From contig CAWAHE010000005.1 of the NCBI GenBank assembly GCA_963781775.1, positions 1 through 64,000 on the forward strand: 64,000 nt of DNA, given 5' to 3'. How positions within the stretch are numbered: the stretch's first letter is position 1; every line of letters begins with the position of its first letter. Made by a program: the position numbers and the translations under genes. Under the pieces are notes generated by a model. It made no database searches and was not told the origin of the DNA. It was given only the letters and a program-made list of their open reading frames with translations. Positions 43,547 to 52,134 of this stretch are shown here, one piece after another. Source of the stretch: CAVSRC01 sp963781775 (GTDB lineage Bacteria > Pseudomonadota > Alphaproteobacteria > Rhizobiales > Kaistiaceae).

Positions 43547-44764
43547 ATGAATCGTGTCGTCGTCACCGGTATGGGGATCGTTTCCTCGATCGGCAATTCG
43601 ACTCAGGAAGTGATGGCGAGCCTGCGCGAGTCCCGTTCGGGCATCTCGGCGGCGAGCGAATACGCCGAGCTCGGCTTCCGCTGCCATGTCCACGGCGCGC
43701 CCAATCTCGATCCGTCCGAGATGGTCGACCGCCGCGCCATGCGTTTCCACGGCCGCGGCACGGCGTGGAACCATGTCGCCATGGATCAGGCGATCCAGGA
43801 TTCGGGTCTCGAGCCCGGCGATATTTCGAACGAGCGCACCGGCCTTGTGATGGGCTCCGGCGGTCCGTCGACCCGCGCGATCGTCGAAGCCGTCGATACC
43901 GCGCGCACCAAGGGGCCGAAGCGGGTCGGACCGTTCGCCGTGCCCAAGGCGATGTCCTCGACCGCCTCGGCGACGCTGTCCACGTGGTTCAAGATCAAGG
44001 GCCTCAGCTATTCGATTTCGTCGGCCTGCTCGACCTCGTCGCATTGCATCGGCAACGCCTACGAGATGATCCAGATGGGCAAGCAGGACATCGTCTTCGC
44101 CGGTGGTTGCGAGGATCTCGACTGGACGATGTCCGTCCTGTTCGATGCGATGGGCGCGATGTCGAGCCGCTTCAACGACCGGCCGGCGGTCGCCTCGCGC
44201 GCCTACGACAAGGACCGCGACGGCTTCGTCATCGCCGGCGGCGCCGGCGTGGTGGTGCTCGAGGAACTGTCGCACGCCAAGGCGCGCGGCGCGCGCATCT
44301 ATGGCGAGGTCGTCGGTTACGGCGCCACCTCGGACGGCTACGACATGGTGCAGCCGTCCGGCGAGGGCGCCGTGCGCTGCATGAAGCTGGCGATGGCGAC
44401 CGTCGGCGACAAGATCGACTACATCAACCCGCACGCCACCTCGACGCCGATCGGCGACCTGCGCGAGATCGAGGCGATCCGCGAGGTGTTCGGCGACAAG
44501 TGTCCGCCGATTTCGGCGACCAAGTCGCTGACCGGCCATTCGCTCGGCGCCACCGGGGTTCAGGAGGCGATCTATTCGCTTCTGATGATGAACAACGGCT
44601 TCGTCGCCGCGTCCGCGCACATCGACAATCTCGATCCCGACTTCGCCGACATGCCGATCGTTCGCGAGCGCATGGACAACGTCGAGATCGATACCGCGCT
44701 ATCGAACTCCTTCGGGTTCGGCGGCGCCAACGCAACGTTGGTTCTGCAGCGCTATAACGGCTGA
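43547..44764 (+). CDS. fabB: 3-oxoacyl-ACP synthase I
   Basis: Condensing enzyme, 405 residues, partner of FabA in unsaturated fatty acid synthesis. The start MNRVVVTGMGIVSSIGNSTQ is standard. The catalytic Cys is in SISSACSTSSHCIGNAYEMI (about residue 163), the two histidines are in NPHATSTPIGDL and SLTGHSLGATGVQE, and GFGGANATLVL closes the protein. GAGGAAG precedes ATG 43547. 73 nt after fabA. Confidence 0.97.
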   Translation: MNRVVVTGMGIVSSIGNSTQEVMASLRESRSGISAASEYAELGFRCHVHGAPNLDPSEMVDRRAMRFHGRGTAWNHVAMDQAIQDSGLEPGDISNERTGLVMGSGGPSTRAIVEAVDTARTKGPKRVGPFAVPKAMSSTASATLSTWFKIKGLSYSISSACSTSSHCIGNAYEMIQMGKQDIVFAGGCEDLDWTMSVLFDAMGAMSSRFNDRPAVASRAYDKDRDGFVIAGGAGVVVLEELSHAKARGARIYGEVVGYGATSDGYDMVQPSGEGAVRCMKLAMATVGDKIDYINPHATSTPIGDLREIEAIREVFGDKCPPISATKSLTGHSLGATGVQEAIYSLLMMNNGFVAASAHIDNLDPDFADMPIVRERMDNVEIDTALSNSFGFGGANATLVLQRYNG

Positions 44765-44797
44765 GTATCGGCCGGGTAACGGGGGGAAGGGACGCCA

Positions 44798-45673
44798 ATG
44801 ACCACCGGCCTGATGAGCGGCAAGCGCGGCCTGGTGATGGGGGTCGCCAACGACCATTCCATCGCCTGGGGCATCGCCAAGCGCCTCGCCGAGCACGGCG
44901 CCGAGCTTGCCTTCACCTACCAGACGCCGGCGCTCGGCAAGCGCGTCGTGCCGCTGGCCAAGTCGCTCGGCTCCGATTTCGTGCTGCCCTGCGACGTCGG
45001 TCTGACGCCGGACGCCGACGATCCCGGTTCGCTCGACGCCATGTTCGCCGCGCTCGCCAAGCGCTGGCCGTCGATCGACTTCATCGTCCACGCCATCGCC
45101 TTCTCCGACAAGTCGGAGCTGCGCGGCCGCTACGCCGACACCAGCCGCGCCAACTTCGTCAACACCATGCTGGTGTCGTGCTTCTCCTTCACCGAAGTCG
45201 CCCGCCGCGCCGCCCGGCTGATGACCGATGGCGGCGCGATGGTGACGCTCACCTTCGGCGGCTCGACGCGGGTGATGCCCAACTACAACGTGATGGGCGT
45301 CGCCAAGGCGGCGCTGGAGGCCTCGGTGCGCTATCTCGCCGCCGACTTCGGGCCAACCAACATCCGCGTCAACGCACTGTCGGCGGGGCCGGTGCGCACG
45401 CTGGCCGGCGCCGGCATCGCCGATGCCCGCATCATGCTGAGCCACCAGAATCGCAATTCGCCACTCCGCCGCAATGTCGGCATCGAAGAGATCGGCAATA
45501 CCGCGGTCTATCTGCTTTCCGACCTCTCTTCGGGCGTCACCGGCGAGATCCACTTCGTCGATTCGGGTTACAACATCACCGCGATGCCGCGTGTCGATGA
45601 ATTGAAGGCGGTCGAGGCCGCCGAGAACGGCGAACCCGGCGCCGAGACCGGCCCCAAGGTCGCGGCCGAGTAG
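44798..45673 (+). CDS. fabI: enoyl-ACP reductase (NADH)
   Basis: SDR-type reductase, 291 residues, for the last step of each fatty acid elongation cycle and the target of triclosan. The cofactor motif is LVMGVANDHSIAWGIAKRLA, the catalytic pair Tyr and Lys is in NYNVMGVAKAALEASVRYLA. The C-terminal extension of about 20 residues is rich in Glu and Ala. It follows fabB by 33 nt. The region may hold a second copy elsewhere; here it belongs to the fabABI unit typical of rhizobia. Confidence 0.96.
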   Translation: MTTGLMSGKRGLVMGVANDHSIAWGIAKRLAEHGAELAFTYQTPALGKRVVPLAKSLGSDFVLPCDVGLTPDADDPGSLDAMFAALAKRWPSIDFIVHAIAFSDKSELRGRYADTSRANFVNTMLVSCFSFTEVARRAARLMTDGGAMVTLTFGGSTRVMPNYNVMGVAKAALEASVRYLAADFGPTNIRVNALSAGPVRTLAGAGIADARIMLSHQNRNSPLRRNVGIEEIGNTAVYLLSDLSSGVTGEIHFVDSGYNITAMPRVDELKAVEAAENGEPGAETGPKVAAE

Positions 45674-45688
45674 GGCCTTAGCCCGCTC

Positions 45689-46222
45689 TCACACGTGCTT
45701 GAAGAAGAACGTCGTCGGCGCCGGCGTGCCGTCGGGCGTCAGCGCGTGGCCCGGCACGACGCCGAGTTCCGTCCAGCCGCGACTCCGGTAGAGGTGATCG
45801 CCGGCGCTTGCCGTCTGCGTGTCGAGCATCAGCAGCGTCCGGCCGAGCCCGCGCGCCGCCGCTTCGGTTGCGTCGAGGAGCCGGGTGGCGAGGCCGCGGC
45901 GGCGGGCGGACGAGTGGACCAGCATCTTGCCGACGTCGGCGCGATGCGGTGCGTTCGGCTGCGGCGCCAGCGCCAGCACGGCGGTGCCGACGATCGCGCC
46001 ACGGTCTTCCGCGACCAGCAGGATGCGGCTGCCCTCGGCAATGCCGGCCACCTGGCCGCGCCAGAAGCCGGCTGCCTCCGCCATGCCGAAGCCGGCGAGA
46101 AAATTGACCGAGGCGCCGTTCGCCACGGCGTCGACCAGGATGGCGGCGAGTTCGTCGATGCGCTGGGCGGCCTCCGCACCGTCCAGCCGACGTATCGACA
46201 CCGGCTCGTCCGCGCCGCTCAT
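45689..46222 (-). CDS. GNAT family N-acetyltransferase
   Basis: Acetyltransferase of 177 residues. The acetyl-CoA loop is VHSSARRRGLATRLLDATEA (about residues 104-123), then LLMLDTQTASAGDHLYRSRG, a common form of the family. ATG 46222 overlaps the stop of an HTH-cupin regulator (TGA at 46221-46219), so the two are translated together; this arrangement is frequent and suggests that the regulator controls its own operon. Substrate unknown. Confidence 0.88.
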   Translation of the reverse strand: MSGADEPVSIRRLDGAEAAQRIDELAAILVDAVANGASVNFLAGFGMAEAAGFWRGQVAGIAEGSRILLVAEDRGAIVGTAVLALAPQPNAPHRADVGKMLVHSSARRRGLATRLLDATEAAARGLGRTLLMLDTQTASAGDHLYRSRGWTELGVVPGHALTPDGTPAPTTFFFKHV

Positions 46223-46800
46223 CCCGTGCCCCCGGCGCGCGACAGGATGACGGCGTAGCGGGCCGTGCGCTCGAACGGATTGTGGAAGCGGATCGTTCGA
46301 TCGAGCCGCATGTGCAGGCAGTCGCCGGTGTCGAGGCGATGGGTGTCCTCGCCGACGGTCATTTCGATCGCGCCGTCGAGCACCCAGACGTGCTGATCGA
46401 CGCCGACGAATTGCGGTCCCTTGAACGTCACCGTCGCGCCTGCCGGAAACGACACGTCGACGATTTCGGCGGGTGAACCCGTGCCGGGCGGCGAAACGGC
46501 CCGCCGGACGTAGCCGCTCGCCGGATCGCGCCATACCGCCTGGTCGGCGCGCCGGTTGAGAGGCGCCGGCGGATTTTCCGTCGATGCGAACAGCGACGAC
46601 AGCGTGACGCCCAGCCCGGCGCAGACGCGGTTCAGCAGTTGCGCGGTCGGGCTCGACTGGCCGCGCTCGATCCGCGACAGCATCGCCCGGCTGACGCCGG
46701 AGCGGGCGGCGAGGTCGTCAAGGGTCAGCCCGCGCGTCGAGCGCAGCGTGCGCACCTGTTCGCCGATGTCCCGGTCAACGTCAGCGACGGTATCCATCAA
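46219..46800 (-). CDS. XRE-family regulator with cupin domain
   Basis: A 193-residue transcription regulator. HTH: VRTLRSTRGLTLDDLAARSG and SRAMLSRIERGQSSPTAQLL (about residues 16-55). A C-terminal cupin fold (about 110-185) has the metal-type HVWVLDGAIEM and GDCLHMRLDRTIRFHNPF segments. Proteins of this layout sense small molecules such as sugars or amino acids. It is the first gene before a GNAT. The AT-rich stretch 46805-46835 upstream (TATCATTCCAATATATTAGA) may contain its operator, though I saw no clean palindrome. Confidence 0.9.
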   Translation of the reverse strand: MMDTVADVDRDIGEQVRTLRSTRGLTLDDLAARSGVSRAMLSRIERGQSSPTAQLLNRVCAGLGVTLSSLFASTENPPAPLNRRADQAVWRDPASGYVRRAVSPPGTGSPAEIVDVSFPAGATVTFKGPQFVGVDQHVWVLDGAIEMTVGEDTHRLDTGDCLHMRLDRTIRFHNPFERTARYAVILSRAGGTG

Positions 46801-46914
46801 ACGACTATATCATTCCAATATATTAGATTCAATGAATTCCGGCGGCTTTCCGCGCTTCGGACGTCGCGTGGTAGGATTGGGTCCTGTCCCGAAGGGATTC
46901 GCGGGGAACGATCG

Positions 46915-48291
46915 GTGGAGAATCCGGACACGGCCGACGCGGCCGGACTGATCTATCGCCTCAAAGATCGGCCGCCATTCGGCCCCAGCCTGCTGGCGGC
47001 GGTCCAGCACCTGCTGGCGAGCGTCGTCGCCATCGCCACCCCGACGCTGGTCATCGGCCAGGCGCTCGACCTCGGCGATCGGCTTCCGTTCCTGATCTCC
47101 ATGTCGCTGATGGTCTCCGGGGTTGCGACCTTCATCCAGTCGCGCCGCATCGGTCCGGTGGGCGCCGGCCTGCTCAGCCTTCAGGGCACCAGCTTCAATT
47201 TCGTGCCGGTGATCATCGCGGCCGGGTTGTCGGTGAAGCACGCGGGCGGCGGACCGGACGCCGTACTGGCCATGATCTTCGGCCTTTGCCTCGCCGGCAG
47301 CGTCGTCGAGATGGTGCTGAGCCGTTTCGTCGAGCGCCTCCGCCGCATCATCACGCCGACGGTGACCGGCACAGTCATCACCGCGATCGGCCTCAGCCTC
47401 GTCGGCGTGGCGTTCGACGAAGTCGCCGGCGACGCCGGAACCGCGAACTACGGCAACCCCGTTAATTTGGCACTGGCGCTGTTCGTCATTGCCGCGATCG
47501 TTGCGGCGAACTTCCAGCCGAACCGGACGCTACGCATTGCGGCGGTCCTCGCCGGTCTCGCCGCGGGCTGCCTGGTCGCCGCGCCGTTCGGGCTCCTCGA
47601 CCTTGGCGGGCTCGCCGGCCAACCGCTGGTCGTCGTGCCGGTGCCGCTTAAATTCGGCCTCGATTTCGACGTCGCTCTCTTCGTGCCGATCGCCTTCCTC
47701 TACATGATCACGTCGATCGAAACGGTCGGCGATCTGACCGCCAACTCGGTCATCTCCGGCGAGCCCGTCGAGGGGCCGGTATATCTCGGCCGCATCCGCC
47801 GCGGCCTGCTCGGCGACGGCGTCAACTCGGCGCTCGCCGCCATCTTCAACACCTTCCCCAACACCACCTTCAGCCAGAACAACGGCATCATCCAGTTGAC
47901 CGGTATCGCCAGCCGGCACGTGGCGCTGTTCACCGGACCGCTGCTCGTCCTGCTCGGCGCGGTTCCGGTCTTCGCAGCCCTGTTCACGGTCATTCCGAAG
48001 CCGGTCATCGGCGGCGCACTGCTGGTTCTCTTCGGTTCGATCGCCGCCAATGGCATCCGCATCCTCTCGACTCAGCCCTTCGACCGAAAGCGCATCTTCG
48101 TGATCTCGATTTCGCTGGCGCTCGGCGTCGGCGTCGCGCTGGTCCCTGACGCGCTGAAGCAACTGCCGGATGCGCTCCGCAACATCCTCGGCTCGTCGGT
48201 CACGGTCACCGGGCTGACGGCAATCATCCTGACTCTGGCGATTCCGGAGCCGAAGCCGGCCTCCGCAGCCACGGCAGAAAGGCAAAGCTGA
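46915..48291 (+). CDS. NCS2 family nucleobase:cation symporter
   Basis: Membrane permease, 458 residues, for xanthine, uracil or similar bases with proton or sodium symport. The start region (YRLKDRPPFGPSLLAAVQHL) and the signature loop ETVGDLTANSVISGEPVEG (about residues 268-286), with FSQNNGIIQLTGIASRHVA, are typical of XanP/UacT-type members. About 14 hydrophobic segments are visible. GTG 46915 has GGGGAACG upstream and is the first start before the fold. Its 3' end overlaps the convergent CPBP protease gene by 68 nt. It may supply substrate to the purine genes at the left edge, but is not linked to them here. Confidence 0.92.
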   Translation: MENPDTADAAGLIYRLKDRPPFGPSLLAAVQHLLASVVAIATPTLVIGQALDLGDRLPFLISMSLMVSGVATFIQSRRIGPVGAGLLSLQGTSFNFVPVIIAAGLSVKHAGGGPDAVLAMIFGLCLAGSVVEMVLSRFVERLRRIITPTVTGTVITAIGLSLVGVAFDEVAGDAGTANYGNPVNLALALFVIAAIVAANFQPNRTLRIAAVLAGLAAGCLVAAPFGLLDLGGLAGQPLVVVPVPLKFGLDFDVALFVPIAFLYMITSIETVGDLTANSVISGEPVEGPVYLGRIRRGLLGDGVNSALAAIFNTFPNTTFSQNNGIIQLTGIASRHVALFTGPLLVLLGAVPVFAALFTVIPKPVIGGALLVLFGSIAANGIRILSTQPFDRKRIFVISISLALGVGVALVPDALKQLPDALRNILGSSVTVTGLTAIILTLAIPEPKPASAATAERQS

Positions 48292-48976
48292 GATACATCG
48301 ACGCCAGCACTACGGCCATGTGCGGGAGGAGGACCGATGTCCCGGTCTCGTCCACCATGAACAGCATCACGGGCGCGTTGGAACTGGTGTGCAGGATCGC
48401 CGGCGCAGCGATCGAGTTGCCGCCGCGCTCGTAGAGCAACGCGAATGGAAAGGCGAGGAGGAGTGCGAGAACCACCGAGGCCGAACCGGCAAGCGCGCCG
48501 ATAGTGAACACGAGATAGACGTGTTGAGCTGCGAACAGGAGCGCCGAGGTGAGCGCGGCTCGCGCGAACGCCTGCTCGTGCCGCAAGTGTCCGAAGACGA
48601 AGGCGCGGTGGATAACCTCCTCGGCAATGCCGTTGACGAGAACGACGCCGAGCAGGATCGGCAGCCCGTCGCGAGCGAGTCCGATCGTGGTCCCGGTGGC
48701 CCAGCCATAAGCGGGCAGGAACAGCCACATTGGCAGACTGACGATCAGAGCAACGGCGACCGCGCGTCCGGCGGGCATGACAAAGCCGAGCGCCCGCACG
48801 ACCCGGCCGAAGCCCGGGCCGAACAGGATTCGCTCCGCTACCATCGTGCCGCCGACGCCAACGGCGCACAGGAGCACCTGTCGCGCCAGGAGCGGGAAAT
48901 CGGGCGGCGTCAGGAATGCAGCCGCGACCAGGATCGCGATGACCGGAACCGAGCCTGCGAGCACCTTGCCGAGCAT
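48224..48976 (-). CDS. CPBP family intramembrane metalloprotease
   Basis: Multi-pass membrane protease, 250 residues, of the CAAX-prenyl protease 2/bacteriocin-processing family. The metal and catalytic motif is present: NGIAEEVIHRAFVFGHLRHE (EExxxR, about residues 114-133), then SALLFAAQHVYLVF with His, and a later LHTSSNAPVM. ATG 48976 (MLGKVLAGSVPVIAILVAAA) begins at the first helix. The last 22 codons overlap the nucleobase symporter gene on the other strand. Substrate unknown. Confidence 0.88.
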   Translation of the reverse strand: MLGKVLAGSVPVIAILVAAAFLTPPDFPLLARQVLLCAVGVGGTMVAERILFGPGFGRVVRALGFVMPAGRAVAVALIVSLPMWLFLPAYGWATGTTIGLARDGLPILLGVVLVNGIAEEVIHRAFVFGHLRHEQAFARAALTSALLFAAQHVYLVFTIGALAGSASVVLALLLAFPFALLYERGGNSIAAPAILHTSSNAPVMLFMVDETGTSVLLPHMAVVLASMYLSFAFLPWLRRPASAPESPESG

Positions 48977-48999
48977 CGTCACACCGTCTCGCCGTTCGC

Positions 49000-50109
49000 T
49001 CAGGATGCTTTGCCGCCGACCATGACGCTTGCCACATCCCGCCGCAGCGAACGCGGCATGTCCGGTCCATGGCCGAAGCGAAGCACAAGGTTGGGCCGCC
49101 GGCCGCCAAGGCCAAGCAGCGATTGCAGTTCGCGCCGCACCTCCGGCACCTCGACCGCCTGATTGACGAAGGCGTATTTCAGGCCGTCGGCGGTGGCCTG
49201 CAGCGCCAGGCGCTGGCACGCACGCCCCGCCGCAACCCATCCAGCCTTGTCGTTCGACGGGGCGACGAGGACGACAAGGCCCGAGGACGACCGCACCTGC
49301 TCGATCACCTTCCTGTTCTCGCCATCCTTGTTGACGGCGAGGTCGTACATGATCGGCCCGAGCCAGCTCGGAAGCGTCGGATTGCCCGACGCCGCGCTGA
49401 ACAGGCCGTCGCGCGCCGCGGCCGCCGCGCGGCTGTTGAAGCGTAGCCAGGATTTGAGTTCGCGCGTGTAGGCGCGATCGTCCAGTTGCGCGCTGTTGCC
49501 GGCCACCACCAGAGCGAGGATGTCCTCGCGACGCCGCGCCTCCGTTATGAAGATCGGTTCGACGCCGGCGCTGCGGACGGCGGCCTCGAGCCGCGCAATC
49601 ACGCCAGACCCGACTGCCGTGCCGTCATAGGTCGCGCGCGTGCATTGGCGCTTCGGAATCGCGTCAAGCAGCGCCGTTCGCTCTACCGGTGCGGCCTCCA
49701 GCGCCACGTTGATGGAGCCATCCGCGCCGGCGTCGAACCGGATCTCGCCGGACCGGCCGCTTCCGCGCGCCGCGATGCTCAGATTTTCCGCGGCACAGCC
49801 GAGACTGGCGTAGAGGTGGTGGTCGTCTGGATCCACCACCGGCGTGCGACGCGCGATGTCGGGAAGGATGTCGACGCCCCCGTCGCCCGCGCGGAAGAGC
49901 CAGGCCTGCGTATTGTGGCTGTTGGCGGCGAGCGTTGCGTAGCGCACGAGTTCCGCAATGCCGGGGTCATCCGGCAACGGCCGGGCCTGTTCCGCGATCA
50001 GACGCTCATAATTGTTGGGACGAAGCATCTCATATGCCCCGATGGCGCCCGCGCCGGCGGCGACCAGCGCGCCGCCGACGACCACACGCCTGGTGACTGC
50101 TGCATGCAT
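49000..50109 (-). CDS. Acg-like nitroreductase family protein with Tat-type signal
   Basis: Flavoprotein of 369 residues resembling the Acg/nitroreductase-fold group. The N-terminus MHAAVTRRVVVGGALVAAGA has an RR pair and hydrophobic core like a Tat signal. LAANSHNTQAWLFRAGDGGV (about residues 60-79) matches the flavin-binding part of this group. Two halves of the nitroreductase fold follow. Function in the family is unclear, possibly flavin storage or nitroreduction. ATG 50109 overlaps no gene; lepA starts 216 nt away in the other direction. Confidence 0.83.
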   Translation of the reverse strand: MHAAVTRRVVVGGALVAAGAGAIGAYEMLRPNNYERLIAEQARPLPDDPGIAELVRYATLAANSHNTQAWLFRAGDGGVDILPDIARRTPVVDPDDHHLYASLGCAAENLSIAARGSGRSGEIRFDAGADGSINVALEAAPVERTALLDAIPKRQCTRATYDGTAVGSGVIARLEAAVRSAGVEPIFITEARRREDILALVVAGNSAQLDDRAYTRELKSWLRFNSRAAAAARDGLFSAASGNPTLPSWLGPIMYDLAVNKDGENRKVIEQVRSSSGLVVLVAPSNDKAGWVAAGRACQRLALQATADGLKYAFVNQAVEVPEVRRELQSLLGLGGRRPNLVLRFGHGPDMPRSLRRDVASVMVGGKAS

Positions 50110-50325
50110 CAGCGACCTCGCCGACCGGCGCCCATGACGGGAAATCGGCTGCCGCCGCCCGGATGGCCGTCCGACGAGATTGCCGCAGAACCGGGCTCCT
50201 GAGAAGCCCGCGATCGCGCCGCGCCCCCTCGAAACCGCCGCAGTGCGGAAGATGTGTTCAATCCGTTCGAAGGGCGGCCGATTGCCGGCTTCCGGCGCTC
50301 CCGCCGACCTGCTAAGAGCCCGCCC

Positions 50326-52131
50326 ATGACGAGCATCCCGCAGAGCAACATCCGCAATTTCGCGATCATCGCGCACATCGATCACGGCAAATCGACGCTT
50401 GCCGACCGGCTCATCCAGATGACCGGCGGCTTGAGCGACCGTGAGATGAAGGCGCAGGTGCTCGATTCGATGGACATCGAGCGCGAGCGCGGCATCACGA
50501 TCAAGGCGCAGACCGTTCGCCTGAAATACAAGGCCCGCGACGGCAAGGACTATGTCCTCAACCTGATCGATACGCCCGGCCACGTCGATTTCGCCTATGA
50601 GGTGAACCGTTCGCTCGCCGCCTGCGAGGGTTCTCTGCTCGTCGTCGATGCCAGCCAAGGCGTCGAGGCGCAGACGCTCGCCAACGTCTATCAGGCGATC
50701 GAAAACAACCACGAGATCGTTCCGGTCCTCAACAAGGTCGATCTGCCGGCCGCTGAGCCGGAGCGGGTCAAGCAGCAGATCGAGGACGTCATCGGCCTCG
50801 ACGCATCGAACGCCATTTCGATCTCGGCCAAGACCGGCGAGGGCGTCGACGCGGTGCTGGAAGCGATCGTCACGCGTCTGCCGCCGCCGGTGGGCGACGC
50901 CGACGCGCCGCTGAAGGCGCTGCTGGTCGACTCCTGGTACGACGCCTATCTCGGTGTCGTCGTCCTGGTGCGCGTCGTCGACGGCAAGCTCAGGAAGGGC
51001 ATGAAGATCCGCATGATGCGGACCGGCGCCGTCCACGAGATCGACACGGTCGGCATCTTCACGCCCAAGCTCGTGGCCTGGGCCGAGCTCGGGCCGGGCG
51101 AACTCGGCTTCTTTACCGGCTCGATCAAGGAAGTCGCCGACACGGCGGTGGGTGATACCATCACCGAAGACCGCAAGCCGACCGCCGAGCCGCTGCCCGG
51201 TTTCCGCCCGGCCGTGCCGGTGGTGTTTTGCGGCATCTTCCCGGTCGATGCCGCCGACTTCGAGAATCTGCGCGCGGCCATCGGCAAGCTCCGCCTCAAC
51301 GACGCCGCCTTCACCTACGAGACCGAAACGTCAGCAGCGCTCGGCTTCGGCTTCCGCTGCGGCTTCCTTGGTCTGCTGCATCTGGAGATCGTGCAGGAGC
51401 GGCTGACCCGCGAGTTCAATCTCGAACTGATCGCCACCGCGCCGTCCGTCGTCTACAAGATCAAGCTGACCGACGGCACCGAGGTCGAGATGCACAATCC
51501 GGCCGACATGCCGGATCCCGTGCGCATCGTCGAGATCGCCGAGCCTTGGCTGCGCGCCACCATCCTGACGCCCGACGACTATCTCGGCTCCATCCTCAAG
51601 CTCTGCCAGGAGCGCCGTGGCGTGCAGGTCGACCTGTCCTATGTCGGCAACCGCGCCATGGTGCAGTACGACCTGCCGCTCAACGAAGTGGTCTTCGACT
51701 TTTACGACCGGCTGAAGTCGGTCTCCAAGGGCTACGCCTCCTTCGACTATCACCTCACCGAGTACCGCCCCGGCGACCTCGTCAAGATGTCGATCCTGGT
51801 CAATGCCGAGCCGGTCGACGCGCTCTCGGTCATGGTCCACCGCGCCAACGCCGAGCGCCGCGGCCGCGCCATGTGCGAGAAGCTCAAGGATCTGATCCCG
51901 CAGCACATGTTCCAGATCCCGATCCAGGCCGCGATCGGCGGACGCATCATTGCCCGCGAGACCATCCGCGCGCTGAGGAAAGACGTGCTCGCCAAGTGCT
52001 ATGGCGGCGACGTCACGCGCAAGCGCAAGCTCCTCGAGAAGCAGAAGGAGGGCAAGAAGAAGATGCGCCAGTTCGGCAAGGTCGACATCCCGCAGGAAGC
52101 CTTCATCGCCGCCCTGAAGATGGACGAGTAG
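50326..52131 (+). CDS. lepA: elongation factor 4 (LepA)
   Basis: Ribosome-associated GTPase, 601 residues. The G1 motif is IIAHIDHGKSTLADRLI (about residues 14-30), with IERERGITIKAQTVRLKY, DTPGHVDFAYEV and NKVDLP as G2-G4. The C-terminal domain specific to LepA is recognisable (RKRKLLEKQKEGKKKMRQFG, VDIPQEAFIAAL). Its length is normal. ATG 50326 begins right before the conserved NIRNFAIIAHI. It back-translocates or otherwise acts on stalled ribosomes. Confidence 0.98.
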   Translation: MTSIPQSNIRNFAIIAHIDHGKSTLADRLIQMTGGLSDREMKAQVLDSMDIERERGITIKAQTVRLKYKARDGKDYVLNLIDTPGHVDFAYEVNRSLAACEGSLLVVDASQGVEAQTLANVYQAIENNHEIVPVLNKVDLPAAEPERVKQQIEDVIGLDASNAISISAKTGEGVDAVLEAIVTRLPPPVGDADAPLKALLVDSWYDAYLGVVVLVRVVDGKLRKGMKIRMMRTGAVHEIDTVGIFTPKLVAWAELGPGELGFFTGSIKEVADTAVGDTITEDRKPTAEPLPGFRPAVPVVFCGIFPVDAADFENLRAAIGKLRLNDAAFTYETETSAALGFGFRCGFLGLLHLEIVQERLTREFNLELIATAPSVVYKIKLTDGTEVEMHNPADMPDPVRIVEIAEPWLRATILTPDDYLGSILKLCQERRGVQVDLSYVGNRAMVQYDLPLNEVVFDFYDRLKSVSKGYASFDYHLTEYRPGDLVKMSILVNAEPVDALSVMVHRANAERRGRAMCEKLKDLIPQHMFQIPIQAAIGGRIIARETIRALRKDVLAKCYGGDVTRKRKLLEKQKEGKKKMRQFGKVDIPQEAFIAALKMDE

Positions 52132-52134
52132 GGC

